Shown piece by piece: positions 51,628 to 60,105 of a DNA stretch of 64,000 nucleotides. Numbering within the stretch: position 1 is the stretch's first letter; the number at the start of each line of letters is the position of its first letter. This DNA is from Aeromicrobium ginsengisoli. GTDB lineage: Bacteria; Actinomycetota; Actinomycetes; Propionibacteriales; Nocardioidaceae. The notes under the pieces were generated by a model. That model was not told the origin of the DNA, made no database searches, and was given only the letters and a program-made list of their open reading frames with translations. Position numbers and translations under genes: made by a program. Where the stretch lies: NCBI RefSeq assembly GCF_004134905.2, contig NZ_SDPQ02000002.1, positions 868,001 to 932,000 on the forward strand, given 5' to 3'.

Positions 51628-51846
51628 TTAGTCCTCCCGGACCAGCGCGCGCTCGTGCGCGAGCGCCGCGTGGACCCGGCGGTGGACGGTCGAGTCGTCT
51701 GGTAGGTCGAGCTTCCAAAAGATCCGACTGACGTGAGTTTCCGCGGTGCGCTCGGTCATGCCCAGCCGGTCGGCGATCGCCCGGTTTGCGAGACCTTGGG
51801 CGAGAAGGGAGAGAACCTGGTTCTCTCGGTCAGTCAGGCGGTTCAC
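51628..51846 (-). CDS. stand-alone LuxR/GerE-like helix-turn-helix protein (72 aa)
   Basis: A 72-residue frame that is only a LuxR-type DNA-binding domain (L-T-D-R-E-N-Q-V-L-S-L-L to E-R-T-A-E-T-H-V-S-R-I-F), similar in size to GerE. GTG 51846 overlaps the hemerythrin stop as GTGA, so it is read as the last gene of that operon. It could instead be the tail of a decayed response regulator; the tight coupling and clean TAA end favour a real gene. Confidence 0.55.
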   Translation of the reverse strand: MNRLTDRENQVLSLLAQGLANRAIADRLGMTERTAETHVSRIFWKLDLPDDSTVHRRVHAALAHERALVRED

Positions 51847-52481
51847 GTCGTTGTCCAGGTCGGGGCGATGTCGCGTCGGTACCGGCGTCCGGCGAGCTTC
51901 CCGAACAGGAAGATGACCGGAGGCGGAAGTTCCTTGCGCATGCCGGCGAGATCCGTGTCGTCGGCTCCGTCCTGGAGCCACTCGACGAAGTTGCCCATGT
52001 TCTTCAGGTGGGCCTTCTTCACCTGGGCGAGTGCGGCACGCATGGGCGGTGCGTCTTTGTAGGCCGCGGAGATCGGTTCAAGGTCGCGCTCCTCGTGGGC
52101 AAGGTGGTCGAGCAGCACGGTGCTGAGGTGGTCAATCGCGGCGCGGGCGTTGGTCGCGGCCGACGCGACGGGGCCCGTGGCGAGGGTGGCCATCGCTGCC
52201 GTGGCCTGCGTGAGAGCGGCGCGCATCGCATCGTGCTCGTCGTCGAGATCGATCACCGCACTGAGGTCGGCGTCCGTCTTCTCCAGCGCCGGCCAGAAGA
52301 ACTCCTCCTCGTAGTGGTGATGGTGGTGCAGCTCCTCGTCGAAGAAGTCCCAGGCCTGCTTGAGCTGGTCGGCGCGGGTCTGCGACCCGGCCGGGAAGGT
52401 CTCGAGGGCGCGGTCGAAGCGCGCGAGCGTACGTCGGAACGCGGCGTGGACGACGGTGTTCAGGGTCAAGTGCTCGGTCAT
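51843..52481 (-). CDS. hemerythrin-domain protein
   Basis: A 212-residue protein with a hemerythrin-like four-helix bundle. Candidate diiron ligands are H12, the H52-H56/E58-E60 cluster (E-L-H-H-H-H-H-Y-E-E-E), H83 (D-E-H-D) and H126/H129-E130 (L-D-H-L-A-H-E-E). A C-terminal part (about 150-212) ends R-R-Y-R-R-D-I. Such proteins bind O2 or NO or sense redox state. It overlaps both neighbours by 4 bases (ATGA and GTGA). Confidence 0.88.
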   Translation of the reverse strand: MTEHLTLNTVVHAAFRRTLARFDRALETFPAGSQTRADQLKQAWDFFDEELHHHHHYEEEFFWPALEKTDADLSAVIDLDDEHDAMRAALTQATAAMATLATGPVASAATNARAAIDHLSTVLLDHLAHEERDLEPISAAYKDAPPMRAALAQVKKAHLKNMGNFVEWLQDGADDTDLAGMRKELPPPVIFLFGKLAGRRYRRDIAPTWTTT

Positions 52482-52984
52482 GATTGGTCCTCACTCGGTG
52501 CGGTGGTTGACGCCCAGGCGAGGACGCCGAGAGCGAACTGGTAGGAGGTATGGACGAGTTCCAGGCCGATGGCGGCCTCGTCGTGGTCGCGCGGGGCGTA
52601 GAGCATCACGTGGGTCGGCGGCAGCTGCCCGGTCAGTGCAAGGAAGTGCGGTTCGAGCCAGCCGGCTTCGGCTCCGGATCTCGCCAGCTCGACCGGCAGA
52701 GTCAGATGGAGACTGTGGTCGCCCTGGGCGTGCCCGTGGCAGAACTCCGACCCCACCATGAACGCTTCGGCTGGGCCGCCTGTGGCGTCGTCGGTGAGCA
52801 TCAGGGCCCTCGCCCCTTCCACGGAGATCCCCGACTCGCCCAAGCTCACTCCCGGCCAGTTGGCTGCCTCATCGATCACCCCGTCCAGGTAGCGGCTGTC
52901 GACGGGCTGCTGGTCGATCTGGCTGTGCGGGATCTTCGAGGTGGTCTCCGGCCGTGGCCCATGCCTCGGCGCGAGCGGCCTCAT
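52478..52984 (-). CDS. luciferase-domain (DUF5519-like) protein
   Basis: A 168-residue protein with the small luciferase domain pattern: H-A-Q-G-D-H-S-L-H-L-T-L-P, W-L-E-P-H-F, P-P-T-H-V-M-L-Y-A-P-R-D and L-V-H-T-S-Y-Q-F-A. The name comes from the family and does not prove light emission; a small-molecule binding role is as likely. Its ATG lies 2 bases after the VOC gene stop, and its stop overlaps the hemerythrin start. Confidence 0.75.
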   Translation of the reverse strand: MRPLAPRHGPRPETTSKIPHSQIDQQPVDSRYLDGVIDEAANWPGVSLGESGISVEGARALMLTDDATGGPAEAFMVGSEFCHGHAQGDHSLHLTLPVELARSGAEAGWLEPHFLALTGQLPPTHVMLYAPRDHDEAAIGLELVHTSYQFALGVLAWASTTAPSEDQS

Positions 52985-52985
52985 C

Positions 52986-53405
52986 TCAGGCCCCGGTCCA
53001 GATCAACTCGACCACGATGCCGTCCGGATCGCGCAGGAGGACGAGCGCCAACGGCATCGGCTCGGTCATCTCGCGGACGGGCTCGTGCTCGATGCCGAGC
53101 GCGTCGAAGTGTGCCGCCCAGGCATGCACTTCATCCGCGGTGGAGACGGCGATGGCGAAGTGATCGAGGCCCGTCCGTCGCGGGTCGAACGGAAGACGGT
53201 CGGCTTCCTCGTGGTGATCCAGGCCGAGGAAGAAGGGCACGCCCGGCCGAGTGAGCACTCGGGCGTATCCAGTTTCGTTGTCGTGGGGCTCGACGAAGGC
53301 CCGGACCAGGCCGAGGGTCTCGGTGTACCAAGTCTCGCTGGCGTCGATGTCGCGAACGGTGATGCCGAGGTGGTGGTAGCCAGCAAGCGGGGGTGCATCG
53401 CTCAT
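52986..53405 (-). CDS. VOC (glyoxalase/dioxygenase-fold) protein
   Basis: A 139-residue vicinal-oxygen-chelate protein with H-H-L-G-I-T-V-R-D-I at the start, G-L-D-H-F-A-I-A-V-S in the middle and D-P-D-G-I-V-V-E-L-I at the end, giving the two-His, one-Glu metal site. AAAGGAT precedes ATG 53405. It leads the four-gene minus-strand operon and is divergent from a TetR regulator, its likely controller. Confidence 0.88.
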   Translation of the reverse strand: MSDAPPLAGYHHLGITVRDIDASETWYTETLGLVRAFVEPHDNETGYARVLTRPGVPFFLGLDHHEEADRLPFDPRRTGLDHFAIAVSTADEVHAWAAHFDALGIEHEPVREMTEPMPLALVLLRDPDGIVVELIWTGA

Positions 53406-53437
53406 GGTAAATCCTTTGCGTATGATCGTGGAATCTC

Positions 53438-53473
53438 GTCATGGAACAACATGATGGAACGTAATTCCATGAC
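53438..53473. promoter_or_regulatory. operator region with TGGAA/TTCCA dyads
   Basis: A 9-bp inverted repeat GTCATGGAA (53438-53446) and TTCCATGAC (53465-53473) encloses a second dyad ATGGAA-CGTAA-TTCCAT (53454-53470). It sits between the divergent VOC operon and the tetR gene, as expected for a TetR autoregulatory site. Confidence 0.65.
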
Positions 53474-53524
53474 GGGAATGTAGAATGGCATTACACCAAG
53501 TGTCAAGAGGACGAGGAGGCTTTT

Positions 53525-54172
53525 GTGGCAACCGGATCGCGAGCCAAGAACCGCACGAGCAAGGCCGAGCAGGCCAGCGCGACCCGCCGCAGGATCGTCG
53601 AGGCGGCGAGCGCGCTGTTTGTCCGCGACGGCTTCGTCACCACGACGATGGCAACTATCGCGAAGGAAGCCGGAGTCGCCGTGCAGACGCTCTACATGTC
53701 CTTCGGGAGCAAGACCGCGATCCTTCAGGCCTCGTTCGACCACGCTCTGAGTGGCGCCGAGACGACCGGCATCCTCGAGACCGACTGGTTCCAGCAGGTG
53801 CTCGCCGACCCGGACGGCGCAGCGGCGCTCGGTCGCTTCTGCCAGGAATCGGCCCGGGTCATCGCGTCCGCCGCCCCGCTGTTCGACGTGATGCGGGCAG
53901 CCGCGGCCGACCCCGAGGTCGGCGACGTGCTGGCCCACAACAAGAAGCTCCGCTACGACGGATTCCGTCTGGTCGTCGAGGCGCTCGCGTCCCGCCAGGG
54001 CTTCGACTCCGGGCTCTCGTCAGACGACGCGCACGGGATCCTGTACGCGGTCCTCAGTGAGGACACCTACCTGCTCCTGGTCACTGAGCACGGGTGGTCG
54101 CATGAGCGCTGGATTTCTTGGGTGAACCTGACCTGCTCTCGCCATTTCTTCCCGACCCGCGTCGCAGAATGA
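53525..54172 (+). CDS. TetR-family regulator of the VOC-hemerythrin operon
   Basis: A 215-residue TetR protein with a basic N-terminus and helix-turn-helix (R-R-R-I-V-E-A-A-S-A-L-F through V-Q-T-L-Y-M-S-F-G-S-K). The C-terminal ligand domain includes a TetR_C-type helical bundle. GTG 53525 with GAGGAGG upstream. It is divergent from the VOC operon across a palindrome-rich promoter. Confidence 0.9.
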   Translation: MATGSRAKNRTSKAEQASATRRRIVEAASALFVRDGFVTTTMATIAKEAGVAVQTLYMSFGSKTAILQASFDHALSGAETTGILETDWFQQVLADPDGAAALGRFCQESARVIASAAPLFDVMRAAAADPEVGDVLAHNKKLRYDGFRLVVEALASRQGFDSGLSSDDAHGILYAVLSEDTYLLLVTEHGWSHERWISWVNLTCSRHFFPTRVAE

Positions 54173-54629
54173 TCCACCTCAGCAGACACGCGTTCGCGGT
54201 CGCGACGTCAATCATCAAGAGCGTCGGTCGGCCGATCGATTGCCACGCCTGCCAATGGGGAGGCGAGCAGCGGGACGATGTGTTCCCTCATCCAGGGCCG
54301 CCGATCTCTGGGGGAATCCGGTCCTCTGTCTCGAGGCTCCTGCACCGACCGAAAGGTGAGTCTGACCGTCTCGGCGGGACATTGGTGAGCGCGTCTTCCT
54401 GATCGACGGCCTTTCCGACCTGAACGAGGCTCAGTCCCGTGCGCTGATCGGGGAGAGCCGTCGACGATGGTCGCCCGCGGCAAGACGCACCAACGCTTGC
54501 GTGCTTGCGCGAACCCGAGCCGGCGAGAAGGCGTCAGTGCTGGCACGGACGACAGGCATCGGCGCCGGCGGCACACTCGGACGGACTGCCGAGTGTCCGG
54601 TGAGGTCGGCCCCAACAGGAGGAAATTCG
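54173..54629. other. 457-base stretch without a recognisable gene
   Basis: The only gap longer than 300 bases. Frames here are short and show no family pattern. The last part carries the ribosome binding site (AGGAGG, 54618-54623) of the propeller protein. An upstream in-frame ATG at 54501 would extend that protein by 43 unconserved residues and is not used. Confidence 0.6.
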
Positions 54630-57518
54630 ATGGCTGGTGCGCTGCAGCTCAAGCGGTGGAGGACCGCCATCGTCGCGATGATCCTCACGGCGGCCCCGCT
54701 CACCGCCATCATGCCCTCTGCCTCGCCTTCGGCTGCCGCGGAATCGTCGGACCTGGAGCACCTGTGCGCCCTCAATGACTACGCGCCGGCGTTCTTCCCT
54801 CAGTTCACTGCCTTGGGCGAGGACGGGAACATCTGGTTCACCGACACCATCGGCATCGGGCGGGTCACCCCGGCCGGTGTCATGACCATGTTCTCCGCCG
54901 GTGTCCCTCTGGCCACGGTCATCGGACGGATCACGGCGGGCCCCGACGGATCCCTTTGGTACGTGATGCCGCAATCACCGGCCAGTATCGGCCGCATCAC
55001 GACCGACGGCGTGGCCACGGTGTTCAGCGATGGGATCCCGGCCAACAGCAAGCCTGGCGACATCACCGCCGGCCCCGACGGGAACCTCTGGTTTACCGGC
55101 CAGAACACCCACAGCATCTACCGCATCACACCCACCGGCGCCGTCACACCGTTCGAGATCCCTGAGGCATACCAACCCGGTTCGATCACCACGGGCACAG
55201 ACGGCAACCTGTGGTTCAGCACGACCACAGCCGCTATCGGTCGTATGACCCCGGCGGGCGAGGTCACGCTGTTCACAGACGGCCTGCCGAGCGACACCCT
55301 GGTGCAGGACCTCACGGTGGGGCCGGACGGCGACGTCTGGTACGCCGACCTCCACGGCCGGCTGGGACACATCTCGACCGACGGTGACGTCATGGTGATA
55401 GACGTGCCGCCGCGCACCGCCACCCTTCCCGACGACACGCCGCAGGACGTCCGCGACCAGGTGGAGTCCCTGCTGAACAATCCCGCGGCCGGACCCACCG
55501 AGATCACAACCGCCGATGACGGCAGCCTCTGGTTCAGCGAGCGCTTCGGCGGACGGATCGGAAAGGTCACCACCGGGGGCCAGGTCACGTTCGTCGACCT
55601 CAAGGACCTTCCCGTTCCGGAGGGCCTCTTCCCCGAGGCCATGCAGTCGTACCTTGACCAGCTCTCGGACGCCGAGCTGCAGGCGATGGCCGGTTACATC
55701 TGGCAGTTGGGAGGCCTCAGCGTCGGTTCCGATGGCAACCTGTGGCTCCGGACCGGCGCATCGACCAGCGTCCCGACGGCCGCGATCTCGCGGATGACCC
55801 CAGACGGCCGGATCACCTCCTCGCCGGGCTCCTCCTACCCGACGTTGGGGTCCGACGAGGTCGTCGGGCCCGACGGCAGGCTGTGGTACCTCGCGGGAGG
55901 CTTCGGCATCGGGTACGTCGAACCAGACGGACACAGCGCCGTCTACCTCGTGTCCGGGGCGAAGACCATGTCGACGCCGGGAAGCCTGACCGTCGGACGC
56001 GACGGCAACGTGTGGTTCACCGAGGTCGACCGCGATCGGGTCGTCCGCATGACACCGAGCGGGGTCTCCACGCGGTTTGCAGCCGGGATCTCACCGGGAG
56101 CCCACCCGTCCGACATCACGACGGGTTCCGACGGCAACCTCTGGTTCACCGAGGGTGGCCTCAAGCGGATCGGCCGCATCACGCCTAGCGGTGAAGTCAC
56201 CGAATTCGGGGCGGGCATCACTGGCGAGCCGTCGAGGATCATTGGCAGCGGCGGGAGCCTGTGGTTCACCGAGATCGATGAGAACGGTACGCAGTTCCGC
56301 CTCGCACGCGTCACGACCGCAGGCGTCGTCACTGAGCTTCCCATCGAGGCGAATGCACGGATCACCGATCTCTCGGCGGATGCCGACGGGAACGTCTGGG
56401 TGATAGGAAACACCCCCAATGCGGGCGGCACGGCCACCGCTGGGTGGATCGACCGGATCACCCCTGACGGGACCATCACCAGGAACGAGATCGATTCCGG
56501 CTTCGATCTCGAGCTAACGAAGACCATCAGTGCCGTCGACGGCGACCTCTGGTTCTCGATGGAGGCGGTCAACATCGTCGACGGCGCCCCGGACCTCAGC
56601 ACGTACGACCCCGCGGGGTCGCTGTGGCGGATGACTCCCACCGGGGCGATCACGCGGTTCGACACCGCGCCGGTCCACCCCCTTGGCGTCCCCAACGGCA
56701 GCTTGTTCCCGCCGATCCAGCACGTCATGGGTGGCCCCGACGGTGCACTCTGGTTCACCCGGTACCCAGCGTTCCCGAACCTCTACCGGGGGACGGTCCC
56801 GGACCACGTGGGCGATCCGTGCAACCACGACGAGGACAACGACGGACTCATCGACGCCGACGATCCGAAGCCGTTCGATCCCGATGCCGATGATGACGGG
56901 AAGCTCGACGGCCCGGACAACTGTGTGTTGACGGCAAACCCGAGCCAGGCCGATGCCGATCACGACGGTGTGGGTGACGCGTGTGACCCGGTCGCGACCA
57001 TCGCAGGGAGCCGGGAAGCGGGTCACCAGCTGACCGTGAAGACCGGGGCGTGGGACATCAGCGGTCTCGACGTGACGTACGCGTGGAAGCGCGACGGCAA
57101 TCCGATCGCCGGCGCAGACGGGCCGAAGTACCGGTTGACGGCCGCGGACGCACGTCACCTGGTCTCTGTGAAGGTGACGGCGAAGCGTGATGGTGATTCG
57201 GCCGGTTCGGCGACCGCTTCGGCGGGTCGGATCCTCAGTGCCAGCACCAGCACCCGAATCGCGATCAAGACCCGAACGCTGGACAGTGGGCATGCCATGC
57301 CGAGCACGTTCACCGTGACGGCGTACGGGCTGACGCCCACCGGGACGATCAAGGTCTACTACCGCGGACGCGTCACCCGCACGATGAAGCTCCGCAACGG
57401 AAAGGCATCGACGGTGTTCTATCCGACCGTGCGGGGTCGCCACCTGCTGACCGCGAAGTATTACCCGACCCCCGGGTTCTCCTCAAGCCACCGCAGCGTC
57501 TACATCAGGGTGAGGTAA
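54630..57518 (+). CDS. secreted double beta-propeller (Vgb/streptogramin lyase-like) protein with TSP3 repeats
   Basis: A 962-residue exported protein. The signal peptide (about 1-38) is followed by 14 copies of a G-x-D-G-N-L-W-F-T-like blade motif (about residues 65-720). Virginiamycin B lyase has seven such blades, so two propellers are predicted. Then come calcium-binding thrombospondin type 3 repeats (D-N-D-G-L-I-D-A-D-D-P, D-A-D-D-D-G-K-L-D; about 732-789) and C-terminal Ig-like domains (about 790-962). No catalytic role can be claimed. AGGAGG precedes ATG 54630. Confidence 0.85.
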   Translation: MAGALQLKRWRTAIVAMILTAAPLTAIMPSASPSAAAESSDLEHLCALNDYAPAFFPQFTALGEDGNIWFTDTIGIGRVTPAGVMTMFSAGVPLATVIGRITAGPDGSLWYVMPQSPASIGRITTDGVATVFSDGIPANSKPGDITAGPDGNLWFTGQNTHSIYRITPTGAVTPFEIPEAYQPGSITTGTDGNLWFSTTTAAIGRMTPAGEVTLFTDGLPSDTLVQDLTVGPDGDVWYADLHGRLGHISTDGDVMVIDVPPRTATLPDDTPQDVRDQVESLLNNPAAGPTEITTADDGSLWFSERFGGRIGKVTTGGQVTFVDLKDLPVPEGLFPEAMQSYLDQLSDAELQAMAGYIWQLGGLSVGSDGNLWLRTGASTSVPTAAISRMTPDGRITSSPGSSYPTLGSDEVVGPDGRLWYLAGGFGIGYVEPDGHSAVYLVSGAKTMSTPGSLTVGRDGNVWFTEVDRDRVVRMTPSGVSTRFAAGISPGAHPSDITTGSDGNLWFTEGGLKRIGRITPSGEVTEFGAGITGEPSRIIGSGGSLWFTEIDENGTQFRLARVTTAGVVTELPIEANARITDLSADADGNVWVIGNTPNAGGTATAGWIDRITPDGTITRNEIDSGFDLELTKTISAVDGDLWFSMEAVNIVDGAPDLSTYDPAGSLWRMTPTGAITRFDTAPVHPLGVPNGSLFPPIQHVMGGPDGALWFTRYPAFPNLYRGTVPDHVGDPCNHDEDNDGLIDADDPKPFDPDADDDGKLDGPDNCVLTANPSQADADHDGVGDACDPVATIAGSREAGHQLTVKTGAWDISGLDVTYAWKRDGNPIAGADGPKYRLTAADARHLVSVKVTAKRDGDSAGSATASAGRILSASTSTRIAIKTRTLDSGHAMPSTFTVTAYGLTPTGTIKVYYRGRVTRTMKLRNGKASTVFYPTVRGRHLLTAKYYPTPGFSSSHRSVYIRVR

Positions 57519-57630
57519 CCCAGCCTTGAAGAACGTCGCCTCGACGGGTGGTGACGCGCCGATCGCCTCGCCGATGAGGTCAGCACGGCCTTCGGCGTCC
57601 AGGACGGCAGACGTCGATGGCCGGACGCAG

Positions 57631-58458
57631 CTACAACCCCACCGTCCCGCTGACGCCAACCACCGTCTCGCCGCCGATCCAGATGTCGTCGCCGACCTGA
57701 TCGACGTGGATCCGGCCGCGGCGGCGGATGACGGTGCCCTGCGCGGCGACGTAGGACGAGGGTGCGCGGCCGGTGCCGATGAGCCACTGGGCGATCGAGG
57801 CGTTGAGGCTTCCGGTGACGGGGTCCTCGCCGCCGGGACTTGAGGTGAAGGCGCGGATCTCGAAGGCCGTCTCGGAGCCCTCGGGGTGCGGGCCGACGAC
57901 GCCGACGCGGTTGTTCTCGCCGAACAGGGCTTGGTCCGGCTTGAGGGCCAGCACCGTCTCGGCGCTGTCGAGCAGCACGGCGACCCAGCCGGGCCCGTTG
58001 TCGGCCCACTTGGCATCGACGACGTGGGCGGGGTCGACGCCAAGTCCGTCGAGCACGTGCTTGAGGTCCGCCTCGTCGACAGCGCCATCGCGTACGAGCG
58101 GGGGAGCGGCGAACGCCAGGCGGGCGCCGTCTTGGCGGATGCGGATCAGGCCGGCGCCGCACTCCTGGACGATCTCGCCCGCGGTGCGGGGCGTACCCCC
58201 GGCCTCGAGCCACGCCCGCGCCGAGCCGAGCGTCGGGTGACCGGCGAACGGCAGCTCGCGTTGCGTGTTGAAGATGCGTACGCGGTAGTCGGCATCCGCC
58301 GTCGGGCGCAGCAGGTACGTCGTCTCGGCGAGGTTGGTCCACCGCGCGAACGCCGCCATCTGCTCGTCCGTCAGGTCGTCGGCGTCATGGACGACGGCGA
58401 GCGGATTGCCCTCGGTGAGGGTAGAGGTGAACACGTCGATCTGGCTGAACGGATGCAT
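57631..58458 (-). CDS. PhzF-family isomerase/epimerase
   Basis: A 275-residue protein with the diaminopimelate-epimerase-like fold of PhzF. The catalytic E45 (N-L-A-E-T-T-Y-L) is present, with R-E-L-P-F-A-G-H-P-T-L-G and E-D-P-V-T-G-S motifs. Most PhzF homologues have unknown substrates, and no phenazine genes are nearby. Downstream (about 57525-57620, minus strand) a short stretch looks like a coding remnant (A-V-L-D-A-E-G-R-A-D-L-I-G-E-A-I) in another frame. Confidence 0.92.
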   Translation of the reverse strand: MHPFSQIDVFTSTLTEGNPLAVVHDADDLTDEQMAAFARWTNLAETTYLLRPTADADYRVRIFNTQRELPFAGHPTLGSARAWLEAGGTPRTAGEIVQECGAGLIRIRQDGARLAFAAPPLVRDGAVDEADLKHVLDGLGVDPAHVVDAKWADNGPGWVAVLLDSAETVLALKPDQALFGENNRVGVVGPHPEGSETAFEIRAFTSSPGGEDPVTGSLNASIAQWLIGTGRAPSSYVAAQGTVIRRRGRIHVDQVGDDIWIGGETVVGVSGTVGL

Positions 58459-58507
58459 GTCCTCAAATCTGTCACGTCGGGTCCAGCAGACTGCCAGAGT
58501 GTTCGTC

Positions 58508-59113
58508 GTGACTTCGGACGCATGGACTGATGCAGCACTGGCGCGACTGCACGCCGCCGGCTACAAGGCGGTCGAGGTCGACCAGTCGGTGCTGCCAGGC
58601 GCGAGGGCGGTGCGACGATCCGACTTCCGCCTCACGTGGTTCCTGACCCGTCTCCACACGTTCGTGGTGTTCTTCGCGGTCGACCATGCGTCCGGACAGG
58701 ATCTGGCGGCGATCACGGATCTCGCCGCGCAGTGGGCGAAGCGGGTCAAGGGCGGGTGGCCGGTCGGGTTCCAGAACAGTGTCGCGGTGATCCCGGTCAT
58801 CGTCTGCGGGGATGCCAACGAACCGGCGCGGATCAGCGCGCTCGCCAAGCCTCGCAAGCGGTTCGGCATGATGACGTTCCCGATGCTGGTCGACCCGGTA
58901 CGCCTGTTCGTCGCCACCTACAGCCGGACTGTCGCGTGGGGCATCGCCTACATCGACTTCGTCGCCGAGCAGCAGCGCCTCGTGGTCAACGCCCAGGATG
59001 CGCCGGTGCTCGGCACGCAGGGTGGTCGCGGCCTCGTATGGCTCTACCGGCTGATCCTGCCGGTGCTCGGGCTGCTGGTCGTTGCGGGTGTGCTGGCCTA
59101 CGCGTTGGCGTGA
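58508..59113 (+). CDS. membrane-anchored protein of unknown function
   Basis: A 201-residue protein with a soluble alpha/beta domain and one C-terminal membrane helix (about 180-200). F-F-A-V-D-H-A-S-G-Q-D-L and a repeated V-I-P-V-I-V-C-G stretch suggest a nucleotide-binding-like core, but no family is recognised. GTG 58508 (M-T-S-D-A-W) is the likely start; GTG 58499 is possible. It is divergent from phzF. Confidence 0.7.
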   Translation: MTSDAWTDAALARLHAAGYKAVEVDQSVLPGARAVRRSDFRLTWFLTRLHTFVVFFAVDHASGQDLAAITDLAAQWAKRVKGGWPVGFQNSVAVIPVIVCGDANEPARISALAKPRKRFGMMTFPMLVDPVRLFVATYSRTVAWGIAYIDFVAEQQRLVVNAQDAPVLGTQGGRGLVWLYRLILPVLGLLVVAGVLAYALA

Positions 59114-59120
59114 AGCGGCG

Positions 59121-59753
59121 TCAAGCCTTGTTGCCGGCGAGCAGGAGGCCGCCGCCGAGGCCGATCATCATGGTGCCGCCGGTCGCGTTCATCTGCGACA
59201 TACGACGCGGCGACCGGGCGAACCACGCGCGTGCCGTTCCCGCGGCGACGGCCCAGATGGAGTCGCACGCGAACGCGATGACGGTGAAGATCAGCCCGAG
59301 GACCAGGATCTGCCCGGGGATGCCGCCGCGGTCGTGGTCGACGAACTGGGGGAGCACCGCCACGAAGAACACGATCGTCTTGGGGTTCGTCGCACCGACC
59401 ACGAAGCCCTGCCACAGCAGACGTCCGCCCGACTTGGGCGCGTCCGTCGGCTGGTCGATCGGCGTACGGCGATGCCGGATCGCCTGAATGCCCAGGTAGA
59501 TGACGTATGCGCCGCCGGCGATCTTGACGACCGTGAACGCGATGATCGAGTCCGACACGAGCGCACCGATGCCGAGCGCAACGGCGGTGATCGGCACGAG
59601 GCCGCCGAGCTCGTTGCCGGTGACGCTCAGCAGTCCGCCTCTGCGACCAAGCGTGAGTGAACGCCCGACGACGAACAGCACGCTCGGGCCGGGGATCACG
59701 ATGAGCAGGAACGACGCGACCGCGAACGTCAGCGCGGACTCCATGGACAGCAT
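59121..59753 (-). CDS. LysE/RhtB-family amino-acid exporter
   Basis: A 210-residue membrane protein with about six helices and the family motifs I-P-G-P-S-V-L-F-V-V-G-R near the start, G-x2-V-I-Y-L-G-I and G-A-T-N-P-K-T-I-V-F-F. It exports amino acids or related metabolites; the substrate is unknown. It converges on the upstream membrane protein gene with 7 bases between stops. Confidence 0.92.
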   Translation of the reverse strand: MLSMESALTFAVASFLLIVIPGPSVLFVVGRSLTLGRRGGLLSVTGNELGGLVPITAVALGIGALVSDSIIAFTVVKIAGGAYVIYLGIQAIRHRRTPIDQPTDAPKSGGRLLWQGFVVGATNPKTIVFFVAVLPQFVDHDRGGIPGQILVLGLIFTVIAFACDSIWAVAAGTARAWFARSPRRMSQMNATGGTMMIGLGGGLLLAGNKA

Positions 59754-59794
59754 GAGGAGATCGTAGGGGCCGAGGGCGCGCTGCGGCTACGAAT

Positions 59795-59956
59795 TCAGTG
59801 GTGACGGTCGCGCTCGCGCACCGGCACCCGTACGCGGTGGCGACCGCGTGGGTGTTCCAGCGTCGACTCCATGTGGACCGCGAGCGTCAGCATCACCGCC
59901 AGTCCGGCGAAGAACAGCAGGATCACCAGCACTGAGGCGCCCAAGCTCGCGGTCAT
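59795..59956 (-). CDS. small single-pass membrane protein (53 aa)
   Basis: A 53-residue protein with one helix (about 6-26) and a basic R/H-rich tail (R-V-R-V-P-V-R-E-R-D-R-H-H). GAGGAC lies upstream of ATG 59956. No family is recognised. The 149 bases between it and the second glgX contain an inverted repeat GTGACG/CGTCAC (60040-60058). Confidence 0.6.
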   Translation of the reverse strand: MTASLGASVLVILLFFAGLAVMLTLAVHMESTLEHPRGRHRVRVPVRERDRHH

Positions 59957-60105
59957 CGGGTGCCGTCCTCGTGGGGAGTCATGGCGTACGAGTAACCCGA
60001 CAGCGCCGGCCGAAACCCCAGACACCTCGTCTTTTCACTGTGACGTGCACATCGTCACGTCGGCTGTGGTGAATCAGCACGGCAGCACCTGAAAGACTGG
60101 GCAGC

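Noticed and set aside
51489..51731. Small plus-strand gene in the tRNA/HTH gap
   Set aside because: No ribosome binding site, arginine-rich shadow composition, and it runs antisense through the LuxR-type HTH frame.
52478..52984. Bioluminescence operon
   Set aside because: The luciferase-domain family name does not imply LuxAB chemistry, and no fatty-acid reductase genes are present.
57631..58458. Phenazine biosynthesis cluster
   Set aside because: PhzF homologues are common as isolated genes; no other phz gene is nearby.
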